DNA of 56,489 bases from Myxococcales bacterium (GTDB lineage Bacteria > Myxococcota > UBA4151), in assembly GCA_002722845.1 (NCBI GenBank), contig PBND01000066.1, positions 1 through 56,489 of the forward strand. Direction: 5' to 3'. The notes below the pieces were generated by a model. The model was not told where the DNA came from. It did no database searches and worked only from the letters and a program-made list of their open reading frames with translations. This document shows, in pieces, positions 22,356 through 30,051 of the stretch (position 1 is its first letter; each line of letters opens with the position of its first letter). The position numbers and the translations under genes are program-made.

Positions 22356-25255
22356 TCGTCGATGAGTAGGATCTCGATCCCGCCTCCGACGGCCACAAAG
22401 CCCGTGTCGTCAACACCCGGTACCCCTTGGTGATACCAACCGTGGAGTCGCCAGACCGGATCATCGCCAAGGCCGAGTTCCGCTTTGAAGCCAGTCGCTA
22501 GGGCGCTGAATCCGTAGTCTGGGCTGAGCGCGCCCTCGTCTTCGTCGTCGTTGCCATCGACACTCGCCCAGACTTGACGAAGGACCGGCCCAATGCGCCA
22601 ACCATCCCCCAGGCCGAACATCAACTCGCCTTTGAGCTCAAACTTGCTCATCCGAGAGATGAAGAACTCGCCATCACCGATCAAGCGCAGTTCACTCGCC
22701 CCCAAAATCCCTTCATCAGACGGGCGCAGGAACACCATCCCGTTGGCACCAAAACCAACGGCGAACTGACCGTCCACAACTCCAAACTGGGCGAGCCGAG
22801 CGGTCCCGCCGAGACCGAAGCGCTTCGTGATCCAGTGCATGCCGCCCACACCAAAACACCCCCTCGTCAATCGATAGGTGCTCCCCCGGCGAGTGGACAT
22901 GATCTCCCCGGTGGGTGGGAGGCAGTAGATCACCGGGGCCAGCCAACCATCCCAGTCCGTACTGTCGAAATCCCGATCGGCTCGGCCACGGTGGTTGTAG
23001 CCAAGCCAACGCCAGTCGACCCCCAGGTTGTAGCTCTGGATGGTGTCGCTGCTGCGGGAGGGGGGCATCCAAAGCCCTCCGCTAAGCGCAAGCCGGTCCG
23101 TCAGACGCAGGCGCCCCTGGAGACCATAGGTCGTCGTACTTGAGTCCGAGTGAATCCGCAGGCTTGGGCTGAGGTGAAGTCGCTCGCCCACGAGGTAGCG
23201 GAGTCGAGCGGTCATGGCCTGACCTTCGGCATCAAACAACTGATAACCCAAGCCAAGCTCTGCTAAAGAAAGGACGCCTTCGGTGCCCCTTAGGAGCAAC
23301 TCGACCCCACCTTCTTTGCCGTCCATGCCCTGATTCTGCAGGCCCCCTAAGCTACTGCTGATCCATAGCTTGGTACTCAGTTGGGGCAAGAGCCGGCGCC
23401 GATATGCGATACCGACGCCCCGAGGTAGGAAGCCCCGGTCGACAGACCCCGGCCCTGGCAGCGAATTACCGCCCTGAATCATGGGCCCCAAAACGGTCCA
23501 TTGAGACAAACCATCGACGTCCCTACGAAGTCGGCGTTTCTCAAGGCTACGCCGCCCTAAAGCTGAGTCATCTTGGAGTTTGTAACGGGCCCGATAACTG
23601 CCGCCAGCCTCGAACTGCTGACACTGTTCGGCCGCTATATAGTTGGGCTTGCTGACTTGATAACAACTCCTGCCCGCTTCTGGAGTGAGGGTGCAGGGGG
23701 TTTTACACTTCTGTCCCTCGATTCGAACGGTGGCTCCCACCGGCTTGCCCGAGAAGGTGACCGCAGGCCGCTTACGGGCATAGATTTCAACCGGTCCATC
23801 CATGCCCCCTTTGGGAACCCTCACTTTCTTGACGGCTTTTGCGAACCGGGGATCGTTGACTGTGAGGTTGTAGCTACCAGGGACCACACTGAAGTTCGCC
23901 GGTGACTTCTGCGCAGGCTCTTGGCCGAGCTTAACGACGACCCCTTCTTCGCCGGGCGTCACCACCCGGACGATGTTGGCCTTCACAAGGCTCCACTCCT
24001 CAGTGACCTCTCGCCGCTCTTTCACCTGCATGTCGTGAACCTGGCTACCGTAGCCTGTCTTGCTCACGATCACCCGATAGCCGCCTGTGGGGAGCAGCCC
24101 CACGAAAGGCGTGCTCTCCTTATGAACCTTACCCGGCTCAGCCAGTGACTCGAAGCGCAACTCAGCACCAGGCGGCCGGGTCATGACCGCGACATCCCCC
24201 ATCTTGCGCTCCATTTCGATGCGTAACTCGGTTCGGGTTTGGGGCCGAATCTTCACATTACGACGCACGGTTTTAAACAGAGGGTGCTCAACCCTCACGG
24301 CCATGCTGCCGGCCGGTTGTCTCTGGATAATCTTGGGCGTGATGCCCACCGAGTCCCTTCGGTTTAATGTGATCCGAGCACCGGCCAGTGGTACGGTCAC
24401 CACCTTCAAGCTGCCAAAGTTGGGTTCCAACGTCACTCGAAGTTGCATGGGGCCTGCGGGCACCTCGACATTCTGTTCAACGGCTGCATAGAGCGGGTGG
24501 TCGATGCGGAGGCGATATCGGCCGGACTTGACTGGTTTTTGAAAAATTCCATCGGGGCCAATCTGACCGACGGTCCTGCGGTCGAGCTGGACCCGCGCTT
24601 GGGGTGCGTTACAGTCTACCAACAAAATCCCCCGTCGGCCCTGCTTAACCCCCCCCGATGCTTTGACCACCTCCAAGGTGGAGGACTGACTTCCCCTCCC
24701 CCGTCGCTTCTCCGTAATCTGCACGCCGAGCCCACCGATCAAACGCCCGGTGGCCTCTTTGACCTTCTCCTCACCCTTCGAGGTGGCGAGGCTGCCCACA
24801 TCATCCAATGTAAGGCGGGTCTGTTCCACCAATTCGACGGCGCCTTCGTTGAGCCGCTTTAAAGTCAGCGTGACCTGGCCTCGGGCACAATCGAAACGTT
24901 GTTCCAGGTAGATCTTCGCCTGGGCTCGTCGAGCGATTTGGGCACAGCTTTGATCACTGCAAGCCGTCTCCTTCTCCGAACGGCTTGAGAAGGCCTGCAT
25001 CAGGGTGATCAGATCCGCACCCTGAATGAGCACGTAGCGATTCTTGGGCAGGTGGCGAAGGAACTGCTCCTCCAAGAGCTGGGTCAAATACACCATATCC
25101 TGCGGGGTGGCGCAGCTGGCCTGGCGGGAGTCCGCGTAAAAGATAGCAACCCGCTCTCGCTCCCAGCCTGTGCCCTGGGCCTGGGCCCTTGGACTCAAGA
25201 AAAGAATCACACTGCAAAGCACAGCAAGAATGGACTGAAGTCTAAGCTTGAGCAT
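22352..25255 (-). CDS. secreted PEGA-repeat protein with Cys-containing N-domain and beta-barrel-like C-terminus (paralogue 1)
   Basis: 967 residues from ATG at 25255 (GTG at 25258 also possible). The signal peptide ends near FLSPRAQAQ. Residues ~30-200 form a TolB-N/CsgG-like domain with conserved cysteines (ADSRQASC, ACSDQSCAQIARRAQAKIYL, RFDC). About five PEGA-type repeats follow at ~205-560 (YRLRIDHPLY, MAVRVEHPLF and YRVIVSKTGY mark their ends). The last ~370 residues alternate polar and hydrophobic positions with aromatic girdles (GVELLLRGTEGVLSLAELGL), as expected for an outer-membrane barrel or other beta-rich domain; this is an inference. It is a paralogue of the protein at 27049 and last in the minus-strand envelope run. 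Function unknown. Confidence 0.87.
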   Translation of the reverse strand: MLKLRLQSILAVLCSVILFLSPRAQAQGTGWERERVAIFYADSRQASCATPQDMVYLTQLLEEQFLRHLPKNRYVLIQGADLITLMQAFSSRSEKETACSDQSCAQIARRAQAKIYLEQRFDCARGQVTLTLKRLNEGAVELVEQTRLTLDDVGSLATSKGEEKVKEATGRLIGGLGVQITEKRRGRGSQSSTLEVVKASGGVKQGRRGILLVDCNAPQARVQLDRRTVGQIGPDGIFQKPVKSGRYRLRIDHPLYAAVEQNVEVPAGPMQLRVTLEPNFGSLKVVTVPLAGARITLNRRDSVGITPKIIQRQPAGSMAVRVEHPLFKTVRRNVKIRPQTRTELRIEMERKMGDVAVMTRPPGAELRFESLAEPGKVHKESTPFVGLLPTGGYRVIVSKTGYGSQVHDMQVKERREVTEEWSLVKANIVRVVTPGEEGVVVKLGQEPAQKSPANFSVVPGSYNLTVNDPRFAKAVKKVRVPKGGMDGPVEIYARKRPAVTFSGKPVGATVRIEGQKCKTPCTLTPEAGRSCYQVSKPNYIAAEQCQQFEAGGSYRARYKLQDDSALGRRSLEKRRLRRDVDGLSQWTVLGPMIQGGNSLPGPGSVDRGFLPRGVGIAYRRRLLPQLSTKLWISSSLGGLQNQGMDGKEGGVELLLRGTEGVLSLAELGLGYQLFDAEGQAMTARLRYLVGERLHLSPSLRIHSDSSTTTYGLQGRLRLTDRLALSGGLWMPPSRSSDTIQSYNLGVDWRWLGYNHRGRADRDFDSTDWDGWLAPVIYCLPPTGEIMSTRRGSTYRLTRGCFGVGGMHWITKRFGLGGTARLAQFGVVDGQFAVGFGANGMVFLRPSDEGILGASELRLIGDGEFFISRMSKFELKGELMFGLGDGWRIGPVLRQVWASVDGNDDEDEGALSPDYGFSALATGFKAELGLGDDPVWRLHGWYHQGVPGVDDTGFVAVGGGIEILLIDD

Positions 25256-25335
25256 CACTGCTTCCCCAGAAGAGCCGCCCCAGAGGGGCTACTTACACCA
25301 TGACGAACAGGGTCTACTGAAAATGGCAGCAATCG

Positions 25336-25911
25336 TCACGGCGTCGTCACAGCGGGCAACACTGCCTGGATCTTCGCCACGAGATCTTCCTGGGCGCCGT
25401 GCAGGGCCAGTAACTGGCGCGCATCGTCGCCGCAAACACGAATGGCGGGCAAGCTACAGGCTGTCTCGACATCGTTTTCTTCACACACGCCGAACAAACG
25501 ACTGACCTCCTGGCTGCCATCTTCGACGACAAGCAGCTTTCTGCCCAACTCGGCCTCGATGCGATCCAACTTGGCTTTGGCTTTGCCGTAACGCTCACCG
25601 GAGAGTACCACCACCAATCCGGCCTGCCCTTCCGCGCCGAAAGCCGTACTCAACTGCCGCAACTGGGGACCGCATTGATCACACCAACTGGCGAAGAAAA
25701 GAAGCACGGTGCCCGATTGCTGCGCCAACAAGTCCTGAGACGAGATCAACTTGGTCCCGGTACGGTCCCAACTGGCAAAAGAGGGGCAAATCGCAGGCTG
25801 GGCTGACTTCGCTGGCCCACTGGTCTCCGTCTGGACCCGATGACTTGAGACCCGTGTGGGTGTCTGGGCACAGGCACTCAGCGTCACAATAAAAACAAGA
25901 ACCCAACGCAA
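25336..25911 (-). CDS. thioredoxin-fold (TlpA-like) lipoprotein
   Basis: 191 residues from TTG at 25911, with GGAG nine bases upstream. The N-terminus MRWVLVFIVTLSACAQT is a lipoprotein signal with lipobox LSAC. The core fold is thioredoxin-like: GTVLLFFASWCDQCGPQLRQ carries the redox-active CxxC as CDQC in the usual position after the WC. It is followed by a long helix and LVVVLSGERYGKAKAKLDRI. The cis-Pro equivalent is in ACSLPAIRVCGDD. Two extra cysteines (VCEENDVETAC) flank an insert. Such proteins act as periplasmic thiol reductases or oxidases. It lies between two genes for Cys-containing envelope proteins, so it may form or correct their disulfides; that is inference from context. Confidence 0.87.
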   Translation of the reverse strand: MRWVLVFIVTLSACAQTPTRVSSHRVQTETSGPAKSAQPAICPSFASWDRTGTKLISSQDLLAQQSGTVLLFFASWCDQCGPQLRQLSTAFGAEGQAGLVVVLSGERYGKAKAKLDRIEAELGRKLLVVEDGSQEVSRLFGVCEENDVETACSLPAIRVCGDDARQLLALHGAQEDLVAKIQAVLPAVTTP

Positions 25912-25965
25912 AACAGACTCCTTTAACGCTGCGCTCTTAGCCTAGCCCAGCCCCTTTCGGGAACC

Positions 25966-27024
25966 CTAGTCAATCTTGCCGAGAATTTGCCCCACCAACT
26001 TGGCTCGGCCTTTGAGCTCAAACTGGAGCATCGCCTTCTCACTGGCCTGCTCCATCGTGGTGGCAAGCCCCTGAAAGCGGACCGGCGGCAAGGGGTATCG
26101 TTGCCCCTGGTGACAGTTGGTCATCGCCGGGCTGAGATGCAAGGTACAGGTAGGCCCCACGAAGCCGACGGAGCAGTCCATCTTGGTTTCAAGGAGTAAG
26201 TGATAGGCCCGACGTTTTTGATACCGGCCACAACTGCGCCCGGCCTCCTGTGCAGTAAAACTCGATCGGCCCAGGTGGGCGACGACGCTACCGGCAACCC
26301 GCCGACGGACCTCTGCGCCCCCTTTGTCCGTCACATGAACCAAGAACGGCATGGCCTGAAATTCCGCTCGAACCTCCTGAGCTGGCACGAGATAGCGACG
26401 GTAGAGTCGGGCCACGTCCACCTCAGCCATCGGACCAGCCACGACCTTTTGCAGGGCCGCCAACTCTCGATATCGACTCCAGGCTTTCTGCAGTCGATCA
26501 AAGCTACTCTCTAAGTTCGAGAAACTGATGGTTGCATCGCGAAAGGGCCGAAAGGACACATCGAGTTGTGATTGGGCGGCCATCAAGTCCTGCTGGATTT
26601 GTTCGCGGGCGGGACGGCGCTTGAGACAGACGGCCGTTTCGCAGCCCTCGCCCCCACAGGCTCGGTATTTCACTCGCTCCACGAAAAACTGAGCGTAGCG
26701 GAAATCCGAACGAATGGTTGTGGCTTCCACCGTCTCTCGGCTCACCTTGCCGTCCGTCTCTTTGGCCACCATTCGCAACTCGGTCTGCAAACGGGCATTG
26801 AGCTTGCGAGCCAGGTTCACCTGGGCCTTCGTGAGGGCGGCCGTTGGATCCTCACTCGGTGCCTGTCCGAGAGCACAGACGGGGTTGCCCTCCAGACGGC
26901 GGAGCTCCACCTCCCGAGCTTCGACGCTGACGGTCAGACAGCCCGAGACCAAGAACAAAAGAGCACATAGACTGCGCACGTACACGCCAGCCTTCGTCAC
27001 TGCTGATTGCTGCTCACGCTTCAA
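25966..27024 (-). CDS. predicted lipoprotein of unknown function
   Basis: 352 residues from TTG at 27024, with GAGGAG six bases upstream. The signal peptide ends in lipobox VSGC (LCALLFLVSGCLTVSVEA). Residues ~60-120 (AALTKAQVNLARKLNARLQT) recall LPP20-type lipoprotein helices but are not a firm match. Cysteine clusters occur at ~123-135 (RACGGEGCETAVCLKR) and ~265-310 (DCSVGFVGPTC, TNCHQGQ). A long central helix region (SNLESSFDRLQKAWSRYREL) is predicted. It follows the second PEGA gene by 24 bases and precedes the thioredoxin-fold lipoprotein by 54, so it is likely part of the same transcript. No catalytic motif was seen. Confidence 0.75.
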   Translation of the reverse strand: MKREQQSAVTKAGVYVRSLCALLFLVSGCLTVSVEAREVELRRLEGNPVCALGQAPSEDPTAALTKAQVNLARKLNARLQTELRMVAKETDGKVSRETVEATTIRSDFRYAQFFVERVKYRACGGEGCETAVCLKRRPAREQIQQDLMAAQSQLDVSFRPFRDATISFSNLESSFDRLQKAWSRYRELAALQKVVAGPMAEVDVARLYRRYLVPAQEVRAEFQAMPFLVHVTDKGGAEVRRRVAGSVVAHLGRSSFTAQEAGRSCGRYQKRRAYHLLLETKMDCSVGFVGPTCTLHLSPAMTNCHQGQRYPLPPVRFQGLATTMEQASEKAMLQFELKGRAKLVGQILGKID

Positions 27025-27048
27025 GATCCGCTCCTCATCGCCCTTCGT

Positions 27049-30000
27049 CTAGAGGTCCGGAGGGAACCACAGAAAGACCTGAAAGAGAAGCCGCTGCTCG
27101 GCCATCCCATGCTCTTCTCCAGTCCCTCCGCCGATGATGTCCGGGCCCTCGATGGAGCCACGACCACGACTCGTCTCGTAGGCCACCGTGAAACCCACTG
27201 CAGGCATCAAGAACCGCAAGCGAAGACCGGGGCCCCAACTGGTGGTTGAAAGGGTCCACAGAGGGGATTCCAGCCCCGTTTGGCTGAAGGGCTCAGACGG
27301 GTTAAAATCATCAGGTCCTACCAACTGACTCCGCCATCGCAGGTTGTAGAGCAGGTCGAAGGACAGCAGATAATCCCTGCCCTTCAACAGATCGAAACCA
27401 AGGGATGGTCGAACATAGGGACCATTGGCGCCGGCCCAGTTGAATTTATAGCCGCCACCGAGTTCCGTGCGGAGGCCACCATCGCGGAACGCGAGCAGTA
27501 GGCCCATGTCGCCGCCAAGTGAGGCGCCGAGCGAGAAACCGTCGTCAGAGTCTTGAATTCGAAGGCTGGGAAACTCCGCCGTGAATTGGTCCACAGTCCA
27601 GGGTCCTAGGGTGGTGATGGACTGCCCGTAGGTTCCCAAGTCCAAACCGCTAATCGGGACGGGGCTGTCAAACTGCGGCAACTCCCAGTCCATGTCCCTA
27701 GCGGGGTATCTGCGATTGCTTTTGAAGGTATAGTCGAGGCCCAGACTATAGCGGCTGGCGGCAAAATCACCGTTTAGCGGTACCGTGTAGGCAATCTCGG
27801 GCTGCCATCGGCCCATTCCCAGGCGAAGTCTCGCTTCGACTTCCGCTGGCTGATCCACCGGAGACGGCGAGGAAACAAGGACGGCTGTCCCACGAACTTC
27901 GAGGGTTGAGAGCAGCCATCGGGCCCAGGCGTGACGCCACCAAAGGGAGAGGTCCACCAGGCCCACTTGGGTCAAAAAGTCCACATCAGGACCACTGGCT
28001 TGATGCTGGCCCATACGGAACAACTCCGTACTCAGCCCCCACTCCGAAGCACTGTAGCGCCCGGGCTGTAAGAGGACCGCAGCCTGGAGCCAGGTGGTGC
28101 CCTCTGCATGTTCGGCCAGAGGCCCCACACCATCGGATAACAACGAGAGCCGGAAGCCGCCTTGATCGTCTCGGGCCGTGAAGTGGAGCTCCCCAAGCCC
28201 CCGCCAGGGGCTCGGTGCCTGGTCAAAAACATAGCGGGGCAGGCGCAAACGGAGTTCTTCCTTTGGCCGATGAAAGGACATGCGCTTCCTGCGTTCCTCC
28301 TGGGCCTTGCGGGCCTCTCGGTCCTTGGTGAGCTTGATGGTTCGCTCCACGGTCTGGTCCCCTTGGGCCCGCACTCGTAAGGTCTGGTCCTCATGCTTCG
28401 CTGCCCGCAGGTGCACTTGGGCCACCGACCGGGCCATGACATGGCGACAGCGGCCCCCCTTCAAGGGGCACGGTGTCCCGTCCACCGTGACTTCGGCATT
28501 CTTGGGAGTCACTTTCAGGATCAGAACAGGCTGCTTCTTCAAGGTCACCGTCCGACGAACGGGGTCCTTGCCCACCTGCACAGCGATGGTCTGCTCGACG
28601 TAGCCCTTGGCCCCCAGCTTAAAGCGGTGCCGACTGCCAGCGGCAACCACGAACTCGGCCGGCACCTTCCTCGGTGTTTTCGCGCCCGGACACGTTAGAC
28701 AGAAAACGCGGCCGGCATCGACGGCAGCCTGGTCAGCAGCCGAAATCGCCAACCGGATGGAAACGCTGGCTTTCAACGTCACGGTCGATTGCAAAATGCG
28801 GCCGGCTCGGACTGTGATTCGCCGTTCATCTGCTGCGTAACCGGGAGACTGAGTGATCATATTCCAGGTGCCCGTCGGCAGAAACTGACCGGCCAGGGGC
28901 GTCTTCCCGCTTACGGGCTTCTCCCCTTCCTTCGTTAGCGTCACCTGCGCACCGCTTGGGTGGCTCATCAACACGACCTCGCCGTGGAGGCGCTTTAGGC
29001 GCACCTCGATCTGCTGGGTTTGCTGCCGAGCCACCGTGATGGTTCGCCGAACCTGCTCGTAGGAGGGGTGGCTCACCGTCATCGCGTAATCCCCCTCGAT
29101 GATTTGGTCTCGCCGATAGGGGCTCGTTCCCGAGCCGACGGACTGAATGTCGACCTTCGCGGCCACTGGGGGAACGGTCGAGATCTCGACACGTCCGAAA
29201 CGAGCTTCAAGTTGGGCCTGAACACTGACCGCCCCCGGCTGGACGCGCACCATTTGCTCCACCGACTCATAAAGGGGATGAGAGATTCTTAGATGGTAAG
29301 CACCCACTTGAAGGGGGATCTGAAAGAAGCCCCGGGCGTCGGTCACGCCTTCCGTCGACTCGGGAAAGTCAAAGTCATAGCGGCTGGGTTTTTGGCCGAG
29401 CCAGGTCTGCACACGGGCCCGCGGGACGTTACAATCGAGGGTCACGACGCCCATCGTCCCCCGCCGAGGGCCCTGGTTCGGATTGCTGATGACTTGAACG
29501 CGGGATCGACGGGGTGTGGACGAATCCCCCTCAGCCACCACTTGGACACCAAGGTCTTTCACAAGAGCGTCGACCATGCGCTCCAATGGCAACTGCCCCT
29601 TGGCCCTCGCGATGTTTCGAACCAAATCGGTCGGGCCCCGCTGGACGCTCTGCAGGTGCGTCTCCGAGCCATCTTGGCGATAGAGCTTGAGCCGAAACGA
29701 GCCCGGGCAGGCAAAACTCTGCTCCAGGTAGAGGTCGGCCTGGGCCTTACGGGCGATCTGCATGCAGGATTGGTCCGTGCACGAGGCGGATTTGGCGTTC
29801 CCCTCGTATGACTCCATCATGGAGATGAGGTCCGGGCCTTTGATCACCACGTAACCATCGGCCGGCAGCTTGCGATGCAAACGCTCCTCGATGAGGTCGT
29901 GGAGCACCAGCAGGTCCCGCTTCTCGACACAGCTGGCCGCTTTTGAGTCGGCCCAAAACACCACCAGGCGCTGACGAGCGGAGGCACTGTTACCGGCTAG

Positions 30001-30051
30001 TGCCGGTGCGGTCGGTGCCAGGAGGAGGCAACCGAGGAGGAGAAACCTAAT
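27049..30051 (-). CDS. secreted PEGA-repeat protein with Cys-containing N-domain and beta-barrel-like C-terminus (paralogue 2)
   Basis: 1000 residues if translation starts at ATT (30051), which overlaps the upstream TAG by one base and has GGAAGG nine bases before it. This gives a clean signal peptide (RFLLLGCLLLAPTAPALAG). No ATG, GTG or TTG lies nearby in frame; ATG at 30177 or 30207 would bury the signal. The N-domain shares with paralogue 1 the cysteines in ADSKAASC, SASCTDQSCMQIARKAQADL and FACPG. About six PEGA-type repeats follow at ~210-600 (YHLRISHPLY, YAMTVSHPSY, HRFKLGAKGYVEQT). Two additional Cys pairs (CLTCPG, PCPLKGGRC) lie within the repeats. The C-terminal ~390 residues are beta-rich and end in LLFQVFLWFPPDL, compatible with an outer-membrane barrel. 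Function unknown. Confidence 0.84.
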   Translation of the reverse strand: MRFLLLGCLLLAPTAPALAGNSASARQRLVVFWADSKAASCVEKRDLLVLHDLIEERLHRKLPADGYVVIKGPDLISMMESYEGNAKSASCTDQSCMQIARKAQADLYLEQSFACPGSFRLKLYRQDGSETHLQSVQRGPTDLVRNIARAKGQLPLERMVDALVKDLGVQVVAEGDSSTPRRSRVQVISNPNQGPRRGTMGVVTLDCNVPRARVQTWLGQKPSRYDFDFPESTEGVTDARGFFQIPLQVGAYHLRISHPLYESVEQMVRVQPGAVSVQAQLEARFGRVEISTVPPVAAKVDIQSVGSGTSPYRRDQIIEGDYAMTVSHPSYEQVRRTITVARQQTQQIEVRLKRLHGEVVLMSHPSGAQVTLTKEGEKPVSGKTPLAGQFLPTGTWNMITQSPGYAADERRITVRAGRILQSTVTLKASVSIRLAISAADQAAVDAGRVFCLTCPGAKTPRKVPAEFVVAAGSRHRFKLGAKGYVEQTIAVQVGKDPVRRTVTLKKQPVLILKVTPKNAEVTVDGTPCPLKGGRCRHVMARSVAQVHLRAAKHEDQTLRVRAQGDQTVERTIKLTKDREARKAQEERRKRMSFHRPKEELRLRLPRYVFDQAPSPWRGLGELHFTARDDQGGFRLSLLSDGVGPLAEHAEGTTWLQAAVLLQPGRYSASEWGLSTELFRMGQHQASGPDVDFLTQVGLVDLSLWWRHAWARWLLSTLEVRGTAVLVSSPSPVDQPAEVEARLRLGMGRWQPEIAYTVPLNGDFAASRYSLGLDYTFKSNRRYPARDMDWELPQFDSPVPISGLDLGTYGQSITTLGPWTVDQFTAEFPSLRIQDSDDGFSLGASLGGDMGLLLAFRDGGLRTELGGGYKFNWAGANGPYVRPSLGFDLLKGRDYLLSFDLLYNLRWRSQLVGPDDFNPSEPFSQTGLESPLWTLSTTSWGPGLRLRFLMPAVGFTVAYETSRGRGSIEGPDIIGGGTGEEHGMAEQRLLFQVFLWFPPDL

